The notes: generated by a model not told the origin, from the letters alone. Numbered from the stretch's first letter, positions 1-10,592 are shown. The stretch: 64,000 bases of DNA from Opitutaceae bacterium (GCA_024711005.1 JANJTQ010000089.1:1-64000); one strand, 5' to 3'. Numbers and translations are program-made.

Positions 1-385
1 TTTGTTCGGCCAGATATTCGGCGGCGACAGCGGTCACGAGGGAGAACCGGCAAAACTCACTCGCCTCCCATCGGACGCCGCCCAGCGGCGGATGCGTCCA
101 GCGACCGGTGAGGGCGAGCGCCGCCAACCGGTAGATCTCCCGCTGACCGAGGCGTTGGATCGCCTCCTCGAGGTTGTCCACCCGGCGGTGGCCGGCCGCA
201 AAATAAGCCGAGTTGGCCAGACGCAACGTGGAGGTCGCCAGCGCGGTGTCCACCCTCACGACCGCCTCGAATTCACTGACCGAGGAATCCGCGTGGGACA
301 GAACCTGGAGAATGCGCGGGATCAACACCGGGGCGGCGGGCAACCCGAGCGCCTGATCGCACACTTCTTCGAGCGAGGGAATCAT
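1..385 (-). CDS. HDOD domain protein, partial (runs off left edge)
   Basis: Minus-strand reading from ATG at 385: MIPSLEEVCDQALGLPAAPVLIPRILQVLSHADSSVSEFEAVVRVDTALATSTLRLANSAYFAAGHRRVDNLEEAIQRLGQREIYRLA..., typical HDOD N-terminus; the frame stays open to the window edge. Confidence 0.8.
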   Translation of the reverse strand, partial: MIPSLEEVCDQALGLPAAPVLIPRILQVLSHADSSVSEFEAVVRVDTALATSTLRLANSAYFAAGHRRVDNLEEAIQRLGQREIYRLAALALTGRWTHPPLGGVRWEASEFCRFSLVTAVAAEYLAEQ

Positions 386-565
386 GGGAGCAACCGCCTG
401 CCCGTAACAAGCAGGCACCCGTATACGGTATCCGGAACCTGGTGACAATTCTCAGGGAGGAGCATGGGGAGCCGCTTGCGCATGGTCTCTTTCGACACAT
501 TGCCGCGAAAGTTTACCGGCTTGAGCGGAATATTTGGTCGATCCTCCGCGAAAAACCCGTGCGAT

Positions 566-2545
566 TCATTTGCTCTCGCATGCATCGAAGCGATCGAACG
601 CCTCGCGCAGCGCGTCGAGTTTCAGCGGCTTCGTCAGGTAGTCGTTCATTCCGGCGCCAAGGCACTTGTCCCGATCCTCGGGCATCGCACTTGCGGTGAG
701 CGCGATGATCCAGGGCTGGTGAACAGGGTTCGACTCGGTGCGGATCGCCCGGGTGGTTTCCATGCCGTTCATCTCCGGCATGTGCCAGTCCATGAGTACG
801 ACTTCGTAATCATGGCCGCGCAACGCCTCCAGGGCCTCGACTCCGTTGCTCACGACTTCACCGCGATGGCCCAATTTGGTGAGCATCGCGAGCACGACCT
901 GTTGATTGATCCGTTCGTCGTCGACCACGAGCACTCGCAAGCCCACCGAGCGTCCGGCGGATGAAGGCGGAGCCGCCAGCGTCTCCTCGGGCCGGACATC
1001 CGCTTCGCCGACGACAATCGTGCAGCGAAAAGTGGAACCGACCCCGACCGTGCTCTCCGCGGAGACCTCGCCGTCCATCAACTCGGCAAGACGCCGGCAT
1101 ATCGCGAGGCCCAGCCCCGTGCCGCCGAAACGGCGTTGCGTGGACACATCGAGCTGACTGAAGGCCTTGAACAACAGTTGCTGCTTTTCGTGAGGAATAC
1201 CCATGCCGGTGTCGCGCACGGAAAATTGCAGGCGCAGTTTGCCCGGCGTTGCATACGGCAACACGGAGACCGCGATCTCGACCTCGCCCCGTTCGGTGAA
1301 CTTGATCGCGTTGCTGACGAAGTTACCCAGCACCTGCCGGACGCGTCCCGCATCGCCACTAACCAAATCCGGCACGTCTTGCGCGATCGACATGTGCAAG
1401 CGCAACCGCCGGGCCTGCGCCCGGCCGTGGAAGAGTTGCAACGTCTCCCGCACGCACCGCCCCGGGCTGAAGGGAATGTTCTCCAGCGCCAACTGGCCCG
1501 ACTCGATGCGGGAGAAATCGAGGACGTCGTTGAGAATTGAAAGCAGGCTGTTGCCGGAGGTGCGGATCGTCTCGAGCGAGATGCGTTGAGCGGGCGTCAG
1601 TTCGTCTTCGAGCAGCAAGTCGGCGGTGCCAAGCACGCCGTTCAACGGCGTGCGGATCTCGTGGCTCATCATCGCGAGGAAACTGCTCTTCGCCTGATTC
1701 GCCGCGTCGGCGCGCAGGGCGAGCACATTGGAGCGATCCATCGCGTCCAACAACTGGGCATTCGTTTCCTGCAACCGCGCCTGGGCCCGGCGCAACACCT
1801 CTTCCGTGCGTTTATGTCGGCGAATCTCGTCCGCCATGCGCGCCTGCGACTCCATCACGATGCTGCCGCTCTCCTGCACCATGGCTTCAAACCTGCGGGA
1901 CTTCTCCTCTTCGTGACGCCGGGCGTGCTCCGAACGCGCCAGCCTCAGGCGCAGGCGTTCCCGTCGTCGCAGCTGCAGCCCGAGACCGGCCACCTGCCCG
2001 CCCAGACAAATGGAAAAAATAACCAGCCCCGCAGCCGCCGTCCACAGCCCCGCCGAGGCCGCCGCGACCGCCAGCACGCCCCCGCCCAAGAGGACGCCCC
2101 GGCCGTCGGCATGAAATCCCAGAAGCGCGACCACTAAAAACAGGACCTCCGGCCGGCCCGTGAGACGAAACATAATCGCCCCCAAAATCGCGGGGGCCAC
2201 CGCCTCGATCAACCGCGTCGCCACAAGATCCGGTTTCCACCTCACCGATACAACCACCGTGATGGCCACGCCCGCGGCCAGCACCGCCCGCCACGCGCCG
2301 TGTTTGAGCAACACCGACAAGACGAGAATCACCCCGGCCAGCACCATCGTGATCCGGCGAAGTCGCCTGCCCGACAGCACCCGGTAGGCGGTCACGTCGC
2401 GGCCGATCACGGCGGATTTATCGACGTCGAGGTAGCAGGACGTTGGAGTACCGGATTCAAGGCGCTTCATGAACCTTCGGGCCATCGGAACAGTCGCCCG
2501 GAACTTGAGCGTAATTTTAGATGTGCCGACGTCTCCCGTGGACAA
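566..2545 (-). CDS. Membrane hybrid histidine kinase/response regulator (HisKA-HATPase-REC)
   Basis: H-box [20 protein letters not shown]-box [18 protein letters not shown]-terminal REC ([11 protein letters not shown]...[12 protein letters not shown]...TKPLK); hydrophobic segments at N-terminus. Confidence 0.92.
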   Translation of the reverse strand: MSTGDVGTSKITLKFRATVPMARRFMKRLESGTPTSCYLDVDKSAVIGRDVTAYRVLSGRRLRRITMVLAGVILVLSVLLKHGAWRAVLAAGVAITVVVSVRWKPDLVATRLIEAVAPAILGAIMFRLTGRPEVLFLVVALLGFHADGRGVLLGGGVLAVAAASAGLWTAAAGLVIFSICLGGQVAGLGLQLRRRERLRLRLARSEHARRHEEEKSRRFEAMVQESGSIVMESQARMADEIRRHKRTEEVLRRAQARLQETNAQLLDAMDRSNVLALRADAANQAKSSFLAMMSHEIRTPLNGVLGTADLLLEDELTPAQRISLETIRTSGNSLLSILNDVLDFSRIESGQLALENIPFSPGRCVRETLQLFHGRAQARRLRLHMSIAQDVPDLVSGDAGRVRQVLGNFVSNAIKFTERGEVEIAVSVLPYATPGKLRLQFSVRDTGMGIPHEKQQLLFKAFSQLDVSTQRRFGGTGLGLAICRRLAELMDGEVSAESTVGVGSTFRCTIVVGEADVRPEETLAAPPSSAGRSVGLRVLVVDDERINQQVVLAMLTKLGHRGEVVSNGVEALEALRGHDYEVVLMDWHMPEMNGMETTRAIRTESNPVHQPWIIALTASAMPEDRDKCLGAGMNDYLTKPLKLDALREAFDRFDACESK

Positions 2546-2640
2546 TTCCGTTGGGCCTATGAAGCAGGGGGAAGGCTCGCCCCCACAAAATCACGGTTAA
2601 CCGCGCCTTAACCTTCCGCTTCCTCGTGACCCGTTTCCGC

Positions 2641-4773
2641 TCACCGGAGCGCCATCTCCCGGTCGAGCACCTGACGCAACATACCGCCCAGCGTCGCCAG
2701 ACTGAATGGTTTTCCAACGATGACCGCATCGCCGGTCTGCTCGATATCCCGGCGCAACTCCGGAGGCACATGGCCGCTGGCGATCACCAGTCGCGTCGCC
2801 GGTCGCTTACGGCGCAAATACTCCCGCACCTGGAGCCCGCTCAACCGCGGGAGATCCAAATCCAATACCACCGCATCCACCGGTTCGTTTTGCTCCAGGA
2901 AACTCATCGCCTCCGCTCCGTCGGCGGCTCTGAACACCCGATAGCCGCTGCTTTCGAGCGTCGCGCACAACAGGTTGCGCACGCTCGGCTCATCCTCCAC
3001 CACCAGGATGGTTTCATGCCCCCGGGGAATCACTTGGGGAGACGTGGTCTCGATCACCCCCGTCGCCGCGCCCGCGTGTTCCAGCAGCGGCAGGTGGATC
3101 AGAAAAGTCGTCCCCTCGCCCGGAGCGCTGCGCACGTCAATCAACCCGCCGTGACTGGAGATGATCCCGACGACCACCGCGAGGCCAAGACCGGTGCCGT
3201 TATTTTCACTTTTCGTGGTGAAGAACGGCTCAAAGATTCGCGCCTTCACCTCCGGGCTCATGCCACAGCCCGTGTCGGACACCTCGAGCGTCACGTATTT
3301 TCCGTGCACATCGGCGCCCTGCCGGGCGAGTTCGGCGCCGGATTGCAACCGGGTGCGCAGGATCAGCGTCCCTCCTTCGGGCATCGCGTCACGGGCGTTC
3401 ACGCACAGATTCATGACCACCTGTTGGAGCTGGTTGGCATCGGCCCTCACCGCCGGCAGCGAAGACCACGCATCCACTTGAAATTCGATGTCTCGAGGAA
3501 ATGTCTCCCGCAGCAGCCGCACGACGTCTTCCACAACCCGATTGAGGTCGAGTTGCAGGACACCGTCCTCCGGCTTGCGACTGAAGGTGAGGATCTGCCG
3601 CACGAGCGCCGAGGCGCGTTTGGTGGCCTCGTGAATCTCGCGCAGGTAGCGCGGGATTTTTTCGTCCTGGCACGAGCGTGCCAGCGCCATCTCGCAAAAC
3701 CCGCTCATGATCGCGAGGAGGTTGTTGAAATCGTGGGAAATGCCACCGGCCAGCGTGCCCAGAATCTCCATTTTCTGCGACTGACGAAGCTGGGCCTCGA
3801 GGAGTTTTCGCGCGGTGATGTCTTCGCGCAGGCACAACAGATGGGTGATGCGGTCGCGGTGATCGTGGATCACCGAGACCTGCGCCGATTCCCAGCGAGC
3901 CTCCCCTCGTTTTGAAATCGACTGAAATTCCCCCCGCCAGGTTTTGCCTTCGCGCACGGTGCGCAGGAACGCCGCGTAGTCGGCATCGTTGGTGAAGCCC
4001 GTGCGCAACACCTCGATGTTTTGCTCGAAGATCTCCTCCAGCGTGAGACCGGTCACCTGGGTGAAACGAGGGTTCACGTATTCCACGCGACCATCCGGCA
4101 TCGTGAGCACGATGGAGATCTGCGTTTGCTCAACGATGCTGGCCAGCTTGTGAAAATGTTCCTCGGCTAGCCGGCGGCGGGTCACATCGCGACCGATGGC
4201 GCGCGTTGCCACGATCGAACCCGAAGGAGAACGCACACCCTGCTCCTCCCACGAGATCCAGCGCCAGCCTTGAGCGGTCATCCAGCGGTGCTCGTGGGTG
4301 ATTTGATATGCGTCGCGTCGCGTCGGTGAAACCGCTCGCATCCAATCCTCGAGATCGTCGGGATGGATCAACTCCGCGGGGTTCCGGCCGACCCAGCCGG
4401 ACGCGGCCGATCCGAACTTGCGGGCGAAGGCGGAGTTGACCGCCAACATGCGACCGTCCGGTCCGCGCAGCACGGCGAATTCAACGCTGTCGTTCCACGG
4501 TGCGAGCCACTGCGCATGCGCTCCCGGCCCGGCGGTCGCGTCGAGCGTGACCAAACGCAGCTTCGTGCGACGCGTGCCGCACCGCAGCGTGTGCACCCGC
4601 AAAGTCGCCGCCACATCGGCCGGACGAGGAATGTCCGCCCACGAACAACCGACGAGTTCCTCCGCCGCCCGTCCCAGCAGGGCGGCCGCGCGCGGCGTGG
4701 CCGCGCGCACACGCCCGGAAGCGTCGAGCACGAGCAGCGCGTCTTCTTCCTCGGTGATGGCGGCTTCGGTCAT
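2641..4773 (-). CDS. Multi-PAS hybrid histidine kinase with C-terminal receiver domain
   Basis: PAS repeats, H-box GGISHDFNNLLAIMSGF, GTGLGLAVV, REC (ILVVEDEPSVRNLL...VDAVVLDLDLPRLSG...KPF). Confidence 0.92.
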   Translation of the reverse strand: MTEAAITEEEDALLVLDASGRVRAATPRAAALLGRAAEELVGCSWADIPRPADVAATLRVHTLRCGTRRTKLRLVTLDATAGPGAHAQWLAPWNDSVEFAVLRGPDGRMLAVNSAFARKFGSAASGWVGRNPAELIHPDDLEDWMRAVSPTRRDAYQITHEHRWMTAQGWRWISWEEQGVRSPSGSIVATRAIGRDVTRRRLAEEHFHKLASIVEQTQISIVLTMPDGRVEYVNPRFTQVTGLTLEEIFEQNIEVLRTGFTNDADYAAFLRTVREGKTWRGEFQSISKRGEARWESAQVSVIHDHRDRITHLLCLREDITARKLLEAQLRQSQKMEILGTLAGGISHDFNNLLAIMSGFCEMALARSCQDEKIPRYLREIHEATKRASALVRQILTFSRKPEDGVLQLDLNRVVEDVVRLLRETFPRDIEFQVDAWSSLPAVRADANQLQQVVMNLCVNARDAMPEGGTLILRTRLQSGAELARQGADVHGKYVTLEVSDTGCGMSPEVKARIFEPFFTTKSENNGTGLGLAVVVGIISSHGGLIDVRSAPGEGTTFLIHLPLLEHAGAATGVIETTSPQVIPRGHETILVVEDEPSVRNLLCATLESSGYRVFRAADGAEAMSFLEQNEPVDAVVLDLDLPRLSGLQVREYLRRKRPATRLVIASGHVPPELRRDIEQTGDAVIVGKPFSLATLGGMLRQVLDREMALR

Positions 4774-4777
4774 GGTG

Positions 4778-5698
4778 TCAGATGAGTCCGCTCAAAAGCG
4801 CCGGCAGGCGTTGAATGCGATTCGAGAGCGCCGCCCGCGCCAGACGTGTTTCCCGGTCGTCGTTTCCATAGAGGATTTTCCATCCCGGCAGAAAGGCCCA
4901 AGCCTCGTCGGAGAGCGCCGGCACCTTTTCGAAGCCGCCGGCGATTCCGACGCTGCGCACGACCTGATCGGCGACTTGGACGGCGGCGGCGAAATAGGCG
5001 TTCTCCTCCGCGGCCGCGGGATCATTGTGATGCAACACGGCGTCGGTGATCTCCGGGGCGAGTTGATGACGCGTGAGGTAATAGCCGCCGACGCGCGCGT
5101 GATCCCAGCCGATCAATTCCCGTTCCCGGGCGCAAACGGCGGAGGCGCTCGAATAGGATCCCTCGACCACACGCGCGAACGCTTCGGGAAACGTCGACGC
5201 GAGAATGACCTTCCCGACGTTGTGCAACAGCCCGACGATGTAGTCCGTGTCGTCGTCGACGTGGAAGCTCGTGGTCGCGAGAATCTCCCTCGTCATGATC
5301 GCCGCGCCGATGGAGTGCTTCCACAACTCGCGCCAAGGCAGGCGCAGGGTCGAGCGGTTGATCTTTTCCAAATCCTCGATGACGGGCGTGGCCACCGAGA
5401 GTTCGCGGATCTGTCGCAAACCCAGGTAAAACACCGCCTCCTCGATGTTGTTCACCTTGGCGCTCAGGCCGAAATACACGCTGTTGACCATGCGCAGCAG
5501 GCGGGCGGTCAACGACGGGTCGCGGCGAATGATATCGGCGATCTGCCCGGTGATGCTTTGCTCGGAACGCACCAGGCCGGCCAGCGCGCTATTGATGCTT
5601 TGGAGCGATGCCAGTTTGGGACAGGCATCGATCCGCTTCATAATGTCCTCGTCCGAGTATGGGTGAATCGCGTCAGAAAGCGGGAGTGATGCGGGCAT
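4778..5698 (-). CDS. HDOD domain protein
   Basis: ITGQIADIIRRDPSLTARLLRMVNSVYFGLSAKVNNIEEAVFYLGLRQIRELS... HDOD signature; ends 5 nt from the start of the downstream kinase gene. Confidence 0.9.
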   Translation of the reverse strand: MPASLPLSDAIHPYSDEDIMKRIDACPKLASLQSINSALAGLVRSEQSITGQIADIIRRDPSLTARLLRMVNSVYFGLSAKVNNIEEAVFYLGLRQIRELSVATPVIEDLEKINRSTLRLPWRELWKHSIGAAIMTREILATTSFHVDDDTDYIVGLLHNVGKVILASTFPEAFARVVEGSYSSASAVCARERELIGWDHARVGGYYLTRHQLAPEITDAVLHHNDPAAAEENAYFAAAVQVADQVVRSVGIAGGFEKVPALSDEAWAFLPGWKILYGNDDRETRLARAALSNRIQRLPALLSGLI

Positions 5699-5779
5699 GG
5701 AGGGCGCGACAAAGGAGATACACGGGTGGATACGCCCATGATCGGCCGAAACACGCGCGGCTTTAGGTGTTTTTCTCCA

Positions 5780-5994
5780 TTAATTTCAGGGTGTTCCCGC
5801 CGGGAGCCGTGGAGTGCCGGTGAACATCGACCGTGGGAACAGAAAGTCCCCCACCTGTGATTGGGAGTCGGCACCAATTGGCCGGCCCCGGGCTTTGGCG
5901 TAAGATCAGGTGCGGCTTTGCCCGCCGATCCTATGAGACTCAACTTGCACGGTATCGTTTCCCCGACGTCCGCGTCTCCTGCCGCACTCCCGAG
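5780..5994 (+). ncRNA. Candidate structured 5' leader RNA of the cox operon (weak cobalamin-riboswitch resemblance)
   Basis: ~170 nt between the coding context and the coxB start containing gttccc...gggaac, gtggg...cccac and gatc-aggtgcgg-ctttg-cccgccgatc pairings; segments GGTGAACATC and CCCCCACCTGTGATTGGGAG resemble the cobalamin riboswitch core, but spacing and B12 box do not match well. Confidence 0.3.
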
Positions 5995-7011
5995 ATGAGC
6001 GGAAAGCGCTTCATCGAGTGCCCGGTTATCGTCTTCGCCGTCGCACTTGTGCTCGCCGGCTGCACCGGACCGCAGTCCAGTCTTGATCCCGCAGGACGCG
6101 AGGCCGAACGAATCGCCGGTTTGTTCTGGTGGATGGCCGGCGGAGCGGTGGTCGTCTGGGCCCTGGTCGTCTGGCTCGCCTGGTCCGCCATGCACGGGCG
6201 CGTCTCCCGACACACCGAACGTCAGGCCCGCCTTTACGTGATCGGCGGCGGCGTGCTGTTTCCGACCCTCGTGCTGGCCGGCTTGCTCGCCTACGGCCTG
6301 GGCATGATGCCGGCGTTGCTGGAGCCCGCCCCGCCGGGCTCGTTAAAGATCTCCGTCTCCGGAGAACAATGGTGGTGGCGCGTCCGCTACCACACAGCCG
6401 ACGGCGGCGAAGTCGAACTCGCCAACGAGATCCGGTTGCCCGTCGGCGAACCGGCCTCTTTCGAATTGGAAAGTCCGGACGTGATTCACTCGTTCTGGAT
6501 TCCCTCCCTCGCGGGCAAGATGGACATGATTCCCGGCAGACGGACACGACTCGTCCTCCACCCCACGCGCACCGGCACGTTTCGCGGACAGTGCGCGGAG
6601 TTCTGCGGCGATTCGCATGCGCTCATGGCCTTTCCGGTCGTTGTCATGGAAAAGGATGCCTTCGCCGCCTGGCTCACGGCGCAACGCGCGCCCGCCGCGA
6701 CCCCGCAGGCCGACGCCGGGCCGGAAGCGAGACGCGTAAACCGCGGGCGCGACGCATTTCTCGAACACGGTTGCTCCGCCTGTCACACCGTGCGCGGCAC
6801 GCTGGCACGCGGCGCGATCGGCCCCGACCTCACCCACGTCGGCGGCCGGCTGACCCTTGGCGCCGGCATTCTCCCCAACGATCATCCGTCGTTCGTGCGG
6901 TGGATCGCCGAAACCGACCGGGTGAAACCCGGCGTGCTCATGCCGCACTATCGCATGCTTCCGTCCGGGGAACATGACGCGCTCGCCGCCTACCTTGAGT
7001 CCCTGCAATGA
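5995..7011 (+). CDS. coxB: Cytochrome c oxidase subunit II with C-terminal cytochrome c domain (caa3 type)
   Basis: Lipoprotein signal with LAGC lipobox (MSGKRFIECPVIVFAVALVLAGC); CuA motif FRGQCAEFCGDSHALM; haem c motif CSACH. Start set at MSGKRF inside the longer ORF 5833..7011. Confidence 0.92.
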   Translation: MSGKRFIECPVIVFAVALVLAGCTGPQSSLDPAGREAERIAGLFWWMAGGAVVVWALVVWLAWSAMHGRVSRHTERQARLYVIGGGVLFPTLVLAGLLAYGLGMMPALLEPAPPGSLKISVSGEQWWWRVRYHTADGGEVELANEIRLPVGEPASFELESPDVIHSFWIPSLAGKMDMIPGRRTRLVLHPTRTGTFRGQCAEFCGDSHALMAFPVVVMEKDAFAAWLTAQRAPAATPQADAGPEARRVNRGRDAFLEHGCSACHTVRGTLARGAIGPDLTHVGGRLTLGAGILPNDHPSFVRWIAETDRVKPGVLMPHYRMLPSGEHDALAAYLESLQ

Positions 7012-9554
7012 GCCCTGTCACCCACCACGACGATCCCGATCCGCTGCCGCATGCACCAACGCCCGAGTTGCAACGCGCGCAGGAGGAACGGCTGCGCGAG
7101 GCATGGCGTTCGCCGTCTGGATGGCGCTACTGGTCGGACGTCAACAACACCATCGTGGGAATCTGGTATACGGCGGTCGCATTCCTGTTTTTTCTCTTTG
7201 GCGGCGTATTGGCGTTAATGATACGTCTGCAGTTGGCGGTTCCGGGAAACGATTTCCTGTCGGCGGATCGCTACAACCAGGTGTTCACCGTGCATGGCTC
7301 GGTGATGATGTTTCTCTTTGCGATCCCCGTGTTCGAGTCGATCGCGGTGATTTTTCTTCCGCAGATGCTCGGCGCCCGCGATCTGCCGTTCCCGCGGCTT
7401 TCGGCGTTTGGTTTCTGGTGCTTCGTGCTCGGCGGGATCTTCCTGAGCGGCTCCCTTCTTTTCGACGCGGCGCCGCGGGGCGGCTGGTTCATGTATCCGC
7501 CGCTCACCTCGACCTACCAACCGGGCGTCGGGGCCGACATGTGGCTGCTGGGGTTTTCGTTCATCGAGGTCGCCGCCATCGCCGCCGCGGTCGAGTTGAT
7601 TGTCGGCACACTCAAATGCCGGCCTCCGGGCATGCGCATCAATCTCATCCCGCTCTACTGCTGGTATGTGCTCGTGGCGGCCGCGATGGTGCTCTTTGCA
7701 TTCCCGCCGCTGATTGCCGGCAGCATGTTGCTGGAACTCGAACGTGCGTTCCAATGGCCGTTTTTTGATCCGGCCCGCGGAGGCGATCCCTTGTTGTGGC
7801 AACACCTCTTCTGGCTCTTCGGTCACCCGGAGGTTTACATCATCTTCCTGCCGTCGATCGCAATCATCGCCATGATCGTGCCGACCTTTGCGCGCCGGCC
7901 CATCGTGGGCTACGGCTGGATTGTGCTCGCGGCCGTGGGCACCGGATTCCTCAGCTTCGGCCTGTGGGTGCATCATATGTTCACCACGGGCCTTCCCGGC
8001 GTGTCGCTCGCGTTGTTCTCGGCCGCGTCGGAGGCGGTGGCGATTCCCACCGGCGTGCAAATTTTCTGCTTCGTCGCGACCATCGCGGCCGGGAGACTCA
8101 CACACTCGGTGCCCATGCTCTACACGCTGGGCGGATTGGCGACGTTCATCATCGGCGGACTCACCGGCGTGATGGTCGCGCTGGCCTCGTTCGATTTTCA
8201 GGCGCACGACACCTTCTTCGTCGTCGCCCACCTGCACTACGTGCTGATCGGCGGCTCGGTGTTTCCGATCATCGCAGGCTGCTATTATTTTTTCCCGCTG
8301 ATCAACGGGAAGAAGCTTTCCGACAAGCTCGGGAAGATCGCCTTCTGGTTTTTGTTCACCGGATTCAACGCCACCTTTCTTCCGATGCACCTGACCGGCT
8401 TGCGGGGCATGCCGCGACGCGTGTTCACTTACCCGGAGGGACTCGGCTTCGATGCACTCAATCTGCTCTCGACCGTCGGCGCATTCGTCCTCGCGATCGG
8501 CGTCGGCATCGTCGCGTGGGATATCGTGCGCCCGAAGAAAAAACAGCCGCTCTCCGAGCGAAACCCGTGGAACGCCGGCACGCTCGAATGGCTGCCGAGA
8601 ATGCCGCAGGAAAACTGGGGCGTGCGCTCCATCCCCGAGATCGACAGCCGCTATCCGCTCTGGGATCAGCCGAACCTTGTCCGCGATGTCGACCAGGGAC
8701 GTTTTTATCTGCCCGACGCCGAAGAGGGAAAACGCGAGACACTCGTCACCTCCCCAATCGATGCCGAGCCCGTACAAATCCTGCGGTTGCCCGGGCCGAG
8801 TTTTGTACCCGCGCTCGCGGCGATCACGTTGGGCGGGTTCTTCATCCTCGGTACGTTCTACCTGTGGAAGGCCGCAGTCGTCAGCCTCGTGATCGCGCTC
8901 GGGACCATCCTCCACTGGTTGTGGACGACGACTGCGGTGATCCCCGAGAAGGCGGAGAAATCCGCCGGACTCGGGCTGACATTGCCGCTGTATTCCTCGG
9001 GGGCGAAGTCGGTCGGCTGGTGGGCGATGCTGATCACGATGCTCGCCGTGTTCACCGCGTTCGTGTCGTTGGTGTTCGCGTATTTTTTCTATTGGACGAT
9101 TCACGAGGACTTCCCGCCGGCATCGGCCACCGGCCCGGGCGTCTTCTGGCCGGCGCTCGGAGCCGCGCTGTTGCTTGGCGCGTGGGCGCTCACGCTGCTG
9201 GCCCGCCGCTGTAACCGCGTGGACAACGCCCCCGCCTTTTACGCCTTCCTCACGGTTGCGATCGTGGGTTCGCTGGCGGGTGCCGCGGCGTTGCTCGCCG
9301 GGCCCTGGCGTACGGGACTCGATCCGACGCGCCATGTTTACGACGCGACGGTCTGGTTGCTCGCGATCTGGACCGCGCTGCATGCGGTCGTCGGCGTGAT
9401 CATGCAGGGTTACTGCATGGCACGTCGGGCGGCCGGACGCATGACGGGCCGGCACGATATCGATATCCACAACGTCACCCTCTTCTGGCACTTCGTCGCG
9501 ATCACCACGGTCATCGCCGCGGGCACGATCGCGGGCTTCCCCCTGGTAAAATGA
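7008..9554 (+). CDS. coxA: Cytochrome c oxidase subunit I fused to a subunit III-like C-terminal domain
   Basis: WLFGHPEVYIIFLPS, WVHHMFTTGLPG, HDTFFVVAHLHYVLIGG; ~250 aa extra C-terminal hydrophobic region with subunit III-like features; ATGA overlap with coxB. Confidence 0.92.
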   Translation: MSPVTHHDDPDPLPHAPTPELQRAQEERLREAWRSPSGWRYWSDVNNTIVGIWYTAVAFLFFLFGGVLALMIRLQLAVPGNDFLSADRYNQVFTVHGSVMMFLFAIPVFESIAVIFLPQMLGARDLPFPRLSAFGFWCFVLGGIFLSGSLLFDAAPRGGWFMYPPLTSTYQPGVGADMWLLGFSFIEVAAIAAAVELIVGTLKCRPPGMRINLIPLYCWYVLVAAAMVLFAFPPLIAGSMLLELERAFQWPFFDPARGGDPLLWQHLFWLFGHPEVYIIFLPSIAIIAMIVPTFARRPIVGYGWIVLAAVGTGFLSFGLWVHHMFTTGLPGVSLALFSAASEAVAIPTGVQIFCFVATIAAGRLTHSVPMLYTLGGLATFIIGGLTGVMVALASFDFQAHDTFFVVAHLHYVLIGGSVFPIIAGCYYFFPLINGKKLSDKLGKIAFWFLFTGFNATFLPMHLTGLRGMPRRVFTYPEGLGFDALNLLSTVGAFVLAIGVGIVAWDIVRPKKKQPLSERNPWNAGTLEWLPRMPQENWGVRSIPEIDSRYPLWDQPNLVRDVDQGRFYLPDAEEGKRETLVTSPIDAEPVQILRLPGPSFVPALAAITLGGFFILGTFYLWKAAVVSLVIALGTILHWLWTTTAVIPEKAEKSAGLGLTLPLYSSGAKSVGWWAMLITMLAVFTAFVSLVFAYFFYWTIHEDFPPASATGPGVFWPALGAALLLGAWALTLLARRCNRVDNAPAFYAFLTVAIVGSLAGAAALLAGPWRTGLDPTRHVYDATVWLLAIWTALHAVVGVIMQGYCMARRAAGRMTGRHDIDIHNVTLFWHFVAITTVIAAGTIAGFPLVK

Positions 9555-9949
9555 CCAAACGTATTTCAACGGAAGACGCCCCCCACGAAAAACGGGAAAA
9601 CCTGTGGTTGCTCATCGTGTCGCCCACGATCTGGGCCGTGCACTTCCTCTTCAGCTATATCACCGCGGCGGTGTGGTGCGCGAAAGTCGGCTCACCGGGC
9701 GGGTCCCTTCAACCGGTGCGCTGGGCCATCGCGATCTACACCGTGATTGCGTTGATCGGCATTACATTCAACGGCCTGAGCGGACTGCGTCGGCACAACT
9801 TCGGAACGGAGTCCCTGCCGCACGACTTCGACACGCCGGGCGACCGGCATCGGTTCCTCGGTTTCGCCACCGTGCTGCTGGCCGGCCTCAGTGCCGTGGC
9901 CACGTTGTTCGCCGCCGCCGTGGTGTTCTATTTCTTCGACTGCCGCTAA
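9551..9949 (+). CDS. Small membrane protein of the cox operon, function unknown
   Basis: 132 aa, three to four predicted TM stretches; ATGA overlap with the preceding gene. Confidence 0.75.
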   Translation: MTKRISTEDAPHEKRENLWLLIVSPTIWAVHFLFSYITAAVWCAKVGSPGGSLQPVRWAIAIYTVIALIGITFNGLSGLRRHNFGTESLPHDFDTPGDRHRFLGFATVLLAGLSAVATLFAAAVVFYFFDCR

Positions 9950-9956
9950 GCCAACC

Positions 9957-10592
9957 ATGCGCCCGCTCCTGCTCAGTCTCGGATTGCTCACGCTGGCCGG
10001 GCTTTGGTTCGGACCATTGCCGCGGCTCGCGCAAGACGCATTCTGGGCGCACATGACGCTGCACATGGGCCTGGTCGCGATCGCCGCGCCACTCCTCGCG
10101 TTCGCGGTCGCCGGCGGCCGTCACGACCCGGTGAAAAAGGCGCCGGCATTTTTCCCGCCCATTCCCCTTTCGATCCTGGAACTCATCGTGGTGTGGGCCT
10201 GGCACGCGCCGGCGCTGCACCATGCGGCGCGTCACACGATCTCCGGCTTCGTCGCGGAGCAAACGAGCTTCCTCGCCGCGGGCGTGCTCGTGTGGTTGTC
10301 GGCCTTCGGAGGCGGACCCCTGTATTTGAAAAATCGTTACGCCATGGGCATCGCCGCGCTGCTGCTGACCTCGATGCACATGACGCTGCTCGGTGCGCTC
10401 ATCGCACTCTCTCCGCGGGCGCTCTATCTTCACCACGGCCACGGCCCGGGTCTGACTCCGCTGGAAGACCAGCATCTTGGCGGAGCGATCATGCTGCTTG
10501 TGGGCGGCGCCGCGTATCTGGCGGGCGGTTTGTGGCTCACGACCGCGCTCGTGCAAAGCCGGGGCAAATCACTGCGGATGAAACTCACATGA
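9957..10592 (+). CDS. ctaG: CtaG-like cytochrome c oxidase assembly protein (caa3_CtaG family)
   Basis: Hydrophobic protein with WAWHAPALHHAARH and SMHMTLLGALIALSPRALY-type motifs; in the cox operon. Start at MRPLLLSLG inside ORF 9891..10592. Confidence 0.8.
   Translation: MRPLLLSLGLLTLAGLWFGPLPRLAQDAFWAHMTLHMGLVAIAAPLLAFAVAGGRHDPVKKAPAFFPPIPLSILELIVVWAWHAPALHHAARHTISGFVAEQTSFLAAGVLVWLSAFGGGPLYLKNRYAMGIAALLLTSMHMTLLGALIALSPRALYLHHGHGPGLTPLEDQHLGGAIMLLVGGAAYLAGGLWLTTALVQSRGKSLRMKLT

Noticed and set aside
2626-3915. 429-aa plus-strand ORF
   Set aside because: Antisense to the PAS histidine kinase with conserved H-, N- and G-boxes.
5833-5994. N-terminal extension of coxB
   Set aside because: The lipoprotein signal peptide starts at 5995; upstream sequence looks like a structured leader rather than coding.
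7215-9569. 784-aa minus-strand ORF opposite coxA
   Set aside because: Arg/Glu/His-rich shadow translation; the CoxA-C frame is unambiguous.
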